Shown here piece after piece: positions 47,627-57,055 of a DNA stretch of 64,000 bases. How positions within the stretch are numbered: position 1 is the stretch's first letter; each line of letters starts with the position of its first letter. Source of the stretch: Nannocystis bainbridge (GTDB lineage: Bacteria; Myxococcota_A; Polyangia; Nannocystales; Nannocystaceae). Position numbers and translations under genes: made by a program. Below the pieces are notes generated by a model. That model worked only from the letters and a program-made list of their open reading frames with translations, was not told where the DNA came from and did no database searches. Location: positions 558,001 through 622,000 of the forward strand of contig NZ_JAQNDL010000003.1 in NCBI RefSeq assembly GCF_028368995.1. The letters run 5' to 3'.

Positions 47627-48711
47627 CGCGAGTACCCCCACGAGACGATGAACTCGTCGGCGGCGCTGAGCTTCTTGCCGAGCGTCAGGTGCGGCGTCTG
47701 CTCGCGGTTGGCCTTCTTGGCCTCGCGCTTGACCCGGGGCCCGATCCACTCCGCCAGCTCCTTGAGCGAGATCTGGCCGTCGCCGTTGATGTCGCCCTGG
47801 CCGCTGCCGATCGCCTCGATCAGGTACTTCGAGAACAGCCCGCCCGAGCCGTCGGCGGCCGGGCCCGAGATCTCGGCGCCCGACGAGGCCGACAGCATCG
47901 CCACGCGGGTCTGCGGCTTCACGTCCTCGATGCGGACCAGCGGGCGCGTCCCCGGGGCCAGGACCGAGCGGCCGCCGGCGCCGGAGAAGCACGAGTCGGC
48001 CATCGCCAGCACGTCCTTCGCCTTGGTCTTCTCGAGGTCGCCGAGCACCTCGGTCATCGGGATCGCCGTGTCCTTGAGGTACTGCGGATCGCCGTCGAAC
48101 GGCACGATGTAGCTGACGCCGGTCGTCGGCTCGGGCGCCCCGTGGCCGCTGAAATAGAAGTACACCCGGCCGCCGCTGGGCACGTTGGCCTGCAGCCAGC
48201 GCATCTGCTTGGCGATGTCGGTGCGGCTGGCGCGGTCGTCGAGCAGCACCTTGATGTTGTCCTCGGGCACGCCGAGGGTGACCCGCGCCAGCTCGGCGAA
48301 CTTCTCCGCGTCCGAGCGGGCCCCGCCGGCCGGCGTCACGTCGCGGTACTTCTCGATGCCGACGATCAGCGCGTACGCGGTCGGCTGAGGCGACGCCGAC
48401 ACCATCGACGCGCCCTTGCTGCCGCCGCCGCCGCCGCCGCCGTTGTTCTTGATCCGCGCGCTCGGCTCGTCGCCGGTGGCCCGCCAGTCGGAGCTGCCGG
48501 AGTCGCCGGAGCCGCCGACTTCGTTGCTCGCCATCCGCGAGTCGCCGCCGCCGGAGCCGAGCGAGCCGGCGTCGACGCGCAGCTCGGAGGGGATGATGAG
48601 GGGCGGGAGCTCGTCGACCGGGGTGGCGGTGGCGATCTGCTGTTGTTTGCAGGCCGGCGCCAGGAGCAGCGCGGCGAGGGGTAAAACGATGCGACGCGAC
48701 ACGGGGGACAT
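47623..48711 (-). CDS. caspase-like cysteine peptidase (C14), lipoprotein
   Basis: 362 aa. Lipobox LLLAPACKQQQ gives Cys21 for lipidation. A Ser/Gly linker (about 50-105) ends in seven consecutive glycines. The caspase p20-type domain runs about 112-300: YALIVGIEKYRD, DAEKFAELARVTLGVPEDNI, catalytic His190 in VYFYFSGHGAPE and Cys241 in VLAMADSCFSGAGG. The C-terminal GDINGDGQISLKELAEW resembles an EF-hand-like Ca motif, which could tie activity to calcium. The catalytic dyad is intact. Such peptidases usually cut after basic residues in bacteria; the substrate is not evident. It heads a four- or five-gene minus-strand cluster (caspase, DUF4384, two TPR proteins, then a SUKH protein). Confidence 0.87.
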   Translation of the reverse strand: MSPVSRRIVLPLAALLLAPACKQQQIATATPVDELPPLIIPSELRVDAGSLGSGGGDSRMASNEVGGSGDSGSSDWRATGDEPSARIKNNGGGGGGGSKGASMVSASPQPTAYALIVGIEKYRDVTPAGGARSDAEKFAELARVTLGVPEDNIKVLLDDRASRTDIAKQMRWLQANVPSGGRVYFYFSGHGAPEPTTGVSYIVPFDGDPQYLKDTAIPMTEVLGDLEKTKAKDVLAMADSCFSGAGGRSVLAPGTRPLVRIEDVKPQTRVAMLSASSGAEISGPAADGSGGLFSKYLIEAIGSGQGDINGDGQISLKELAEWIGPRVKREAKKANREQTPHLTLGKKLSAADEFIVSWGYSR

Positions 48712-48751
48712 CCATATCCGTGCGCCGCTGCTACAGTCAACGCACCCCCGG

Positions 48752-49584
48752 ATGATTGAAGTCGTCGATCTCACCAAGTCCTTCCCGATCTCGCGCCAGC
48801 AACGGCGCGAGCAGGCTGCCGCGGGGCCTCCAGCACCCGGCGCCGCGCCGGCTCCTGGAGCCGCGGGCGCGTCGAGCCTCCAGGCTGTCGCCGGCGCCAG
48901 CTTCCGCTGCCTGCCCGGACGCGTATTCGCCCTCCTCGGGCCCAACGGCGCCGGCAAGACCACCGTCTTGCGCATGATCGCCACCCTGCTGCGCCCTGAC
49001 GGCGGGCGGATCTCGATCGCCGGCGTCGATGCCCTGGCCGACCCGGTCGCGGCCCGCCGCCGGCTCGGCTTCCTCACCGGCTCGACCAAGCTTTACGAGC
49101 GCCTGACCGCCGAGGAGAACGTGCGCTACGCCGCCGACCTCCACGGCGTCGGCGCCGCGGACTACAAGCGCCGCCGCGACGCCCTGTTCGCCGCGCTCGG
49201 CATCGACGCCTACGCCGGCCGCCGCGCGGGCCAGCTCTCGACCGGCATGAAGCAGAAGGTCGCAATCGCCCGCACCATCATCCACGACCCCGAGGTGGTC
49301 GTGTTCGACGAGGCCACCTCCGGGCTCGACGTCATCGCCGCGCGGGCCATCATCCAGCTGATCCAGGACTGCCGCGCCCGGGGCAAGACCGTCCTGTTCT
49401 CGACCCACATCATGAGCGAGGTGACGATGCTCGCCGACGACCTCGCGGTGGTCCATCGCGGCCGCCTGCTGGCGATGGGCGGCCTCGAGGAGGTCCTGGC
49501 CCGCGCCGTCGACGAGCGCGGCCAGCGGCGCACGCTCGAGGACGAATTCGTGCGGCTCGTCGACGCCGCCGAGGAGGTGCGGAC

Positions 49585-49588
<4 letters not shown>
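48752..49588 (+). CDS. ABC transporter ATP-binding protein, NatA type
   Basis: 278 aa. LLGPNGAGKTTVLRMIATLL is the Walker A, LSTGMKQKVAIARTIIHDPEVVVFDE covers the ABC signature and Walker B, and FSTHIMSEVTMLADD the H-loop. A Pro/Ala-rich insert (about 17-45) after the first strand (DLTKSFPISRQQRRE) is unusual. The next gene is an ABC-2 permease starting at ATGA, so together they form an exporter of the sodium efflux (NatAB) kind. Coupled translation fits a complex. The substrate cannot be determined. Confidence 0.9.
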
Positions 49589-50793
<1,205 letters not shown>

Positions 50794-51311
50794 AGCAGAT
50801 CCCGCCCCCGCATCGGCGGGAGGCGGGTCGTCCGCTCCAGTCGCAGTTCACCCGGGCGCATGGCTGGGGCCGTCGTGCGCCCCCTGATAGCGGGCCGTGA
50901 AGCCCCTCGCCGCAATGATCACACATGGGCGAGCGCCCCATGAACAAAGGTACGACGGGTGGCGACGAGGTCCGGCCTGCACCCCGCCGGGCCGACCTGT
51001 TGCGGGGCATTGGCGCCCCCGAGCGCGCGCCAATGTCGTCTATCGCCCCCCGAATGATGATTGTTCGCAACTCATCATTGCGATGGGAGCGGGTCACGGA
51101 CGCCTGTCCGGCGGACAATTGACCATTCCTGCGAATCGAGCTTCTGGAGCATCACGCCAATATCGGCGGCATGCGGCTGCGCGGCGACTCTATGCATATG
51201 TAAGACACGCCCCTCCGCCGCCGCAATACCCCGCCGGCGCGGGCCGCGAAAAACCATTTCCACACCTTCACACCGCCGTGGTAGGGTGGCTGCGTGAATG
51301 GGAGGAGCGTA
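50794..51311. other. 518-bp intergenic region with two inverted repeats
   Basis: No convincing ORF. It contains two neighbouring inverted repeats: CATTGGCGC/GCGCCAATG at 51008-51035 and AATGATGA/TCATCATT at 51053-51079. The AT content is higher than in neighbouring genes from 51050 onward, so a promoter for the ADYC gene and possibly a regulatory RNA are plausible. Confidence 0.45.
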
Positions 51312-52520
<1,209 letters not shown>

Positions 52521-52625
52521 TCATACCTGCCCGCACGCGCACCCGGCCGTCGCCCGCGACGCGCCGGGTGTCGTCATTCGCGAATCACAGCACCCGCTCG
52601 GCGCCGGCGATCGTCGGCGCGGCGC

Positions 52626-53633
52626 TCACGACGCCCGCGCCTGGGCCCGGTAGCGCGTCGGCGTCGTGCCCGCCCAGCGCTGAAACGCGCGCGTGAACGA
52701 GTTCAGCTCCTCGAACCCGAGCAGGAACGCCACCAGGCCAGCGTCGAGCTCGGTGCGCGTCAGCAACCGCCGCGCCGCCTGCTCGCGCACCTCGTCGAGC
52801 AACTGTTGATAGTTGGTCCCGGCCGCCTCCAGGCGGCGCTGGAGCGTGCGCGGGCTGACCCGCAGGTCGCGCGCGACCTTTTCGACCGAGGGGCGCTCGC
52901 CGCACATGCAGCGGCACATCGCCAGCCGCGCCTCGTCGGCGAGCGGGCGGCGCTGCCCGTTCGCGGCGGGCTCGACTTCGAGGCCCGGCAGCAGCAGCGC
53001 CAGCAGCTCGGCCTCGTGGCGCACGAACGGCTCGGCGAGCGCGGCCGCCGGCAGCACCAGCAGATCGGTCGGCGCCTCGAACTGGACCGGGCAGCCGAAA
53101 TGCCGCACCAGCAGCGCCGCGTCGGCCCGCCGCCGCGTCAGCTCGACCCGCCGCGGCGCGATCGGCTGGCGCGTGCCGCGTCGCAACAGCGCCAGCATCG
53201 ACGCGAACGTCGCGTCGACGAGCAGCCGCGGCGGGTCGCGCTCGGCCAGCAGCCACTGGCATCGCACCCGCGCCTCGTCGTCGACGCGCGTCACCGTCAC
53301 CTCCTCGGGGCACTCGAGCTGCCTGAACCTGCCGAGCTTGGCCAGCGCGTCGCCGACGTCCGCCGCGTGCAGGGCCGCCAGCGCGGCCCTGTCGAATCGC
53401 TGCGCCAGCGCCTCGGCCCCGAGCCGCAGCCCGAGGTCGGGCGCATCGGCGAGCGCCTCGATCGCCTGCCACACCGCGAAGAACTCGGCGGTCGTGAGGC
53501 GCCCGCGCGGCGGTCCCGGCTCCGCCGACGAGACCCCGGCGCGCGCGAGGATCTGCGCGACGTCGAGGCCGAGCGCGGCCAGCCGCGCGAGCATTACCCC
53601 GGGGACGGGGACCAGGTCCGCCATCGCGCTCAT
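52626..53633 (-). CDS. AraC-family regulator with Arabinose_bd-type N-terminal domain
   Basis: 335 aa. N-terminal ligand-sensing region (VMLARLAALGLDVAQILARAG, FAVWQAIEALADAPDLGLRLG) is typical of the Arabinose_bd (OruR/ToxT-like) group. C-terminal HTH: VEKVARDLRVSPRTLQRRLE, YQQLLDEVREQAARRLL, AFLLGFEELNSFTRAFQRWAG. Length, order and both HTH motifs match this class. It is a transcriptional regulator with unknown ligand. It converges with the ADYC gene, with about 105 bp between stops. An in-frame ATG at 53624 is an alternative start. Confidence 0.85.
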   Translation of the reverse strand: MSAMADLVPVPGVMLARLAALGLDVAQILARAGVSSAEPGPPRGRLTTAEFFAVWQAIEALADAPDLGLRLGAEALAQRFDRAALAALHAADVGDALAKLGRFRQLECPEEVTVTRVDDEARVRCQWLLAERDPPRLLVDATFASMLALLRRGTRQPIAPRRVELTRRRADAALLVRHFGCPVQFEAPTDLLVLPAAALAEPFVRHEAELLALLLPGLEVEPAANGQRRPLADEARLAMCRCMCGERPSVEKVARDLRVSPRTLQRRLEAAGTNYQQLLDEVREQAARRLLTRTELDAGLVAFLLGFEELNSFTRAFQRWAGTTPTRYRAQARAS

Positions 53634-53801
53634 CGTCGCACGGCCGGCGGCATCGCCGCCACCGCTGGCGAACCCCGGGACCGCCGCGAAATCGCTCGTC
53701 CCGCGGCGCCACCTCGCTGGCCACCGAACATCGGCCGCGAGCGACCCACATCGCCTGTCGCTGTCCTCCGGCGAGCAGCGTCCGCGGCTCGCGGAGAATC
53801 A

Positions 53802-53855
53802 CATGTCCCGATGGACATGTGCTCATGGCCATCCTCGGCTGTCCCCCAGGACAGC
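53802..53855. repeat. 14-bp-period repeat, three plus two cores
   Basis: CATG 53802, 53816, CATC 53830; out of phase GCTG 53838 and CAGC 53852 (GCTGTCC/GGACAGC perfect stem). Intergenic, after the Coq4 stop. Confidence 0.82.
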
Positions 53856-53873
53856 CAGTCTCCTGCCCGCCCG

Positions 53874-54575
53874 CTACCCCGGCGCGCACAGGTGCGCGCT
53901 CAGGACCGCCACTGGCTGGTCCCACAGCCGCTCGTAGGCCACGCTGAGCAGCTCGCGCGAGCGGCGGCCGCGGCGGTAGGCCGCGCGCAGGCGGCCGAGG
54001 TAGGCCCCGAAGCCGCGGACCCCGTCACGGCGGACCCGCAGCGCCGTCGAGAACACCAGCACCAGCGCGGCCGAGGGCACCCCGAGGTTGCCGAACACGA
54101 ACGCCTGCAGCTCCATCTCGCCGAGCTCGTCGGTGGAATAGCCGGTGATCACGTGGAACAGGTCGTGCGTCTCGCGGTAGCGCTTGCCGAGGTAGTCGAC
54201 GTCGTTTTCGACCGGGAACGAAGTCACGAACGGCTGGATGCCGTTGGCGCGGAAGTAGCGGACGAACTCGTGGCCGAGCGTGCCCTCGGGCAGGCGCGCT
54301 AGCGCGTCGAGGTCGAGCTCGCGCCCCTGCAGCGTCGGCCGATCGGCCAGCAGGCGCCGGCCCGGCTCGCTGTCGCGCCAGGCCCGGGCCAGCCCGCGGT
54401 ACACGTCGCTGTCCATGCACACGTTGAGCAGCGGCCCGTAGATCGGGTGGCCGGCGTCGTTCTTGAGCACGTTGAGCGCCCGCACCCCGAGCCGCAGCCG
54501 CGTCGCCAGCGACGCCCCCTCCGGCAGGCTCGGGATCGCGGTCGGCTCCTGCGGGCCTGGGGACGGCTGCTGCAT
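53874..54575 (-). CDS. Coq4 family protein
   Basis: 233 aa. RYRETHDLFHVITGYSTDELGEMELQAFVFGN contains the HDxxH...E zinc-ligand motif of the Coq4 family (ubiquinone biosynthesis; recent work suggests a role in C1 hydroxylation/decarboxylation of the ring). LGHEFVRYFRANGIQPF and the C-terminal pair WDQPVAVL are also characteristic. Myxobacteria normally make menaquinone, so here it may serve another pathway. It is divergent from the next tetR gene, with an inverted repeat in the intervening region, so it is likely to be controlled by that TetR. ATG 54575 lacks a strong SD. Confidence 0.8.
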   Translation of the reverse strand: MQQPSPGPQEPTAIPSLPEGASLATRLRLGVRALNVLKNDAGHPIYGPLLNVCMDSDVYRGLARAWRDSEPGRRLLADRPTLQGRELDLDALARLPEGTLGHEFVRYFRANGIQPFVTSFPVENDVDYLGKRYRETHDLFHVITGYSTDELGEMELQAFVFGNLGVPSAALVLVFSTALRVRRDGVRGFGAYLGRLRAAYRRGRRSRELLSVAYERLWDQPVAVLSAHLCAPG

Positions 54576-54595
54576 GTTCTTCGGCGTAGCACAAG

Positions 54596-54611
54596 TGGAC
54601 AGTGGTGTCCA
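54596..54611. promoter_or_regulatory. probable TetR operator between coq4-like and tetR genes
   Basis: TGGACA-GTGG-TGTCCA is a 6+6 perfect inverted repeat midway between the two divergent start codons, 21 bp from the Coq4 ATG and 26 bp from the regulator's GTG. Location and symmetry fit autoregulation plus control of the Coq4 gene. Confidence 0.5.
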
Positions 54612-54637
54612 TTTACGGATCGGCATACAGTCCCGCC

Positions 54638-55213
54638 GTGGCCGCCGACGCCCACGACTCGCCCCCCCGCCGCCGCGACGCCCAGGACAACCGCGAGCGC
54701 CTGGTCGCCGCCGCCCGCGAGGTGTTCGCCGAGAGCGGCTTCGAGGTCCCGCTCGACGCCATCGCCCGCCGCGCCGGCGTCGGCCGGGCCACGCTCTACC
54801 GCAACTTCCCCGACCGCTACGCCCTCGGCTCGGCGATCTTCGAGCACAACCTCGCCGCCCTCGAGGCGCTCGCCCGCGCCCACGCCCGCGACCCCGCGGC
54901 CTTCACCGCCCTGCTGTCCGCGATCATCGAGCAGCAGATCGCCAGCCACGCGCTCGTCCCCGCGCTGCTGAGCGGCCCGACCGCCCCCGACCTGCACGCG
55001 CTGCGCAGCCGCATGATCCGCCTGCTCGCCGGCCCCCTGCGGCGGGCCCAGGCCGCCGGCGCGATCCGCCCCGACCTGGTCTCCGCCGACGTCCTGGCCG
55101 TGATCGCCATGATCTCGGCCGCGGTCCTCCACGCCCCCTCGGTCGCCGCCCGCCGCCGCCGCGCCGCCCGGGCCCTCCAGCTCATGCTCGACGGCCTGGT
55201 CCCGCGCACCTGA
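54638..55213 (+). CDS. TetR/AcrR-family regulator
   Basis: 191 aa from a GTG at 54638; the upstream GTG at 54602 lies within the palindrome and is less likely. HTH at about 30-60: NRERLVAAAREVFAESGF, PLDAIARRAGVGRATLYRNF, PDRYAL. The C-terminal part is helical and Ala-rich, as in ligand-binding TetR domains. Probably represses the divergent Coq4 gene and itself through the inverted repeat at 54596-54611. No ligand can be predicted. Two- and three-core 14-bp repeats lie after the stop. Confidence 0.88.
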   Translation: MAADAHDSPPRRRDAQDNRERLVAAAREVFAESGFEVPLDAIARRAGVGRATLYRNFPDRYALGSAIFEHNLAALEALARAHARDPAAFTALLSAIIEQQIASHALVPALLSGPTAPDLHALRSRMIRLLAGPLRRAQAAGAIRPDLVSADVLAVIAMISAAVLHAPSVAARRRRAARALQLMLDGLVPRT

Positions 55214-55239
55214 ATGCGCGGGCCGTGGGTCCCGATCGA

Positions 55240-55354
55240 CATGTCTGCCAGGACATGTCCCCGTGGACAGTCATCCACACGCGCTCGCTCCGAAGAACGG
55301 GCCCGACCGCCTTGACGCATCGCCTGGCGTAACATGCATGTCCTTTAAGACATG
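55240..55354. repeat. 14-bp-period repeats, three and two cores
   Basis: CATG 55240, 55254, CAGT 55268; separately CATG 55337 and 55351. Between convergent TetR genes. Confidence 0.82.
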
Positions 55355-55463
55355 TCCTCATGACATCGCTCCGAGTCAAATTCGAGCAGGTCTCACTTGA
55401 ATCGAGCCCGCCTTCGCCTCGTTGCCCTCGGCTCGCATCGAGTCTCACGAAGACAAACAGCTG

Positions 55464-56273
55464 TCAGCGCGCCCGCCGGGGCGGCGCCGCCAGCCAGCGC
55501 GCCAGCTCCTCCGCCGCCGCCGCGAACTCGAACGCCTTGGCGTTGACCCCGAGCTGGGTCATCGCCCCCATCACGAACGACGTCACCACTCGCGCCCCCG
55601 CGGCGGGATCGAGGTCGGCGCGCAGCTCCCCGCGGGCCACCCCTTCGCGCAGCAGCTCCTCGACCATCCCGGCCCAGAACTCGTGGAGCGCGCGAAAGGC
55701 CGCCCGCGCCGACCGATCGCGCTGGCCTCGCAGCACCAGTTCCTGGAGCACTCGTCCGAGCTCGCGGTCCTCGCGGAACGACGCGCCCGCGCTCGCCAGG
55801 TGGGCCGCCAACCCCTCGCCGCCGCCGTGGCGGGCGCTCGCCGTCACGAACTTGTCGCGTACGTGGGCGATCACCGCCACTACCAGCGCCTCTTTGCTGC
55901 CGAAGTGGTAGTGCAGCGTCGAGATGTTGACCCCCGCGCGAGCCGCCACCTCGCGCGTGCGCAGGCCCTCGAGCCCGCGCTCGGCGATCGTCGCATAGGC
56001 GGCCTCGAGCAGCGCCGCTCGCCGCTCGTCCGCCCCCGGCCGCGCCCGCTCCGGCTTCGCCTTCCGCGCGCTCGCGCGAACCCCCGCGGCCTCCACCTCG
56101 ACCGCCGAACGGCGCGGCGACTTCTCAGCCCGCCGCGGCGCTGGCCCCGTCCCGGCCCGCCGCGAAGCCCTCCCCGAGGTCCCCGCCGCCGGATCGTCCG
56201 CCCCCGGCTCACGCCGCTTCGTCCCGCGCCTCGCCGTCGGCTCCCGCGCCTCCTCCTGGCCCTTCTTCGCCAT
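55464..56273 (-). CDS. TetR/AcrR-family regulator with a basic N-terminal extension
   Basis: 269 aa. The first 80 residues are an extremely Arg/Lys/Glu/Pro/Ala-rich extension (RRGTKRREPGADD, PRRAEKSPRRSAVEVE) not found in typical TetR proteins (about 200 aa). The HTH follows: RRAALLEAAYATIAERGLEG, TREVAARAGVNISTLHYHFG, SKEALVVAV. The ligand domain includes VLQELVLRGQRDRSARAAF, a feature of the AcrR class. The extension could add non-specific DNA affinity or be an over-extended start; no better in-frame Met follows before the HTH. Divergent to the VOC gene, with a near-perfect operator in between. Confidence 0.82.
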   Translation of the reverse strand: MAKKGQEEAREPTARRGTKRREPGADDPAAGTSGRASRRAGTGPAPRRAEKSPRRSAVEVEAAGVRASARKAKPERARPGADERRAALLEAAYATIAERGLEGLRTREVAARAGVNISTLHYHFGSKEALVVAVIAHVRDKFVTASARHGGGEGLAAHLASAGASFREDRELGRVLQELVLRGQRDRSARAAFRALHEFWAGMVEELLREGVARGELRADLDPAAGARVVTSFVMGAMTQLGVNAKAFEFAAAAEELARWLAAPPRRAR

Positions 56274-56358
56274 CTCGCCGGGCGACGGTAGGCGCGGGCG
56301 CGCCCCCGGTCAAGCGCCTTGACCCGCCCGTCCGCCCGGCGTAGACGTCCAACCACAT

Positions 56359-56380
56359 GATTCAATCATTTGATTGAATC
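56359..56380. promoter_or_regulatory. 22-bp perfect palindrome, operator for the adjacent TetR
   Basis: GATTCAATCA, a TT centre, then its exact reverse complement. It is markedly AT-rich against a 70% GC background and lies between the divergent tetR (start 56273) and VOC (start 56394) genes, 13 bp before the VOC ATG. The TCAATCA-type half-site is common for TetR-family regulators. Confidence 0.8.
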
Positions 56381-56393
56381 CATCGGAGGACCC

Positions 56394-56972
56394 ATGTTGA
56401 AAGCCCTGCGCAACCGAACGATCGCCGCCGCCTTCGCCGCCTGGACCACCGCCGTGCGCGCCCGCCGGGTGCTCACGAGCCTCTTGCGCCCGCGCCTGCG
56501 CCTGCTCGATCACGTCACGATCCCCGTCGACGACCTCGCCGTCGCCCGCCGCTTCTACTGCGACGTGCTCGGCGGCGCCTTCCTGCTCGAGATCGATGCC
56601 GCCGCGCTGGCCCGGTTCGGCCGCCCGCCCGCGCCCGACGGCGGTGACGGCACCTTCCACGTCTCGGTCTACCTCGGCGGCGCCACCCGCATCGACCTGT
56701 TCCTCCAGCGCGACGGCCAGCCCGCCCCGCTGCGCGGCCACCCGCACTACGCCTTCCGCGTGACCCCGCGCGACCTGCTGCGCTTTCAGGACCGCCTCCG
56801 CGCCCACGGCGTCCCGACCGAGGGCCCGCTGCAGCTCGGCTTCCCCGGCCAGGCCTCGCTCTACTTCAACGACCCCGCCGGCAACCTGCTCGAGCTGACC
56901 TGCACCGGCTTCCCGCGGGCGATCCCCGTGCGTCCGCCCGACCTCACCGGCCTCGCCTGGACCCCCGCGTGA
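56394..56972 (+). CDS. VOC-superfamily (glyoxalase/bleomycin resistance) protein
   Basis: 192 aa from ATG 56394 with GGAGGACCC upstream. After a basic N-terminal helix (residues 1-40) come the two beta-alpha-beta modules of a VOC fold: LLDHVTIPVDDLAVARRFY, FLLEI, FHVSVYLGGATRIDLFL and YAFRVTPRDLLRFQDRL, SLYFNDPAGNLLELTC. The DPxGNxxEL line carries a probable metal-binding Glu. These enzymes are typically isomerases, dioxygenases or resistance proteins; the substrate is unknown. Under the control of the divergent TetR. The basic helix preceding the fold is unusual. Confidence 0.85.
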   Translation: MLKALRNRTIAAAFAAWTTAVRARRVLTSLLRPRLRLLDHVTIPVDDLAVARRFYCDVLGGAFLLEIDAAALARFGRPPAPDGGDGTFHVSVYLGGATRIDLFLQRDGQPAPLRGHPHYAFRVTPRDLLRFQDRLRAHGVPTEGPLQLGFPGQASLYFNDPAGNLLELTCTGFPRAIPVRPPDLTGLAWTPA

Positions 56973-57001
56973 GCCGCCGCAGAGTCATCTATCCCTCGGT
57001 A

Positions 57002-57047
57002 CATGTCCTCTCGAACATGCCCATCGAGACATGCTCTTCAGAGCATG
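57002..57047. repeat. 14-bp-period repeat, four cores
   Basis: CATG 57002, 57016, 57030, 57044; CATGCTC-TTCA-GAGCATG is a perfect 7-bp stem. Nine bases separate it from the next stop codon. Confidence 0.92.
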
Positions 57048-57055
57048 TCCCGAAC

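Noticed and set aside
50994..51118. CCTG...CATT and CCTGTCC...GGACAAT before the ADYC gene as repeat units
   Set aside because: Spacings are 12 and 13 bp and the cores are imperfect.
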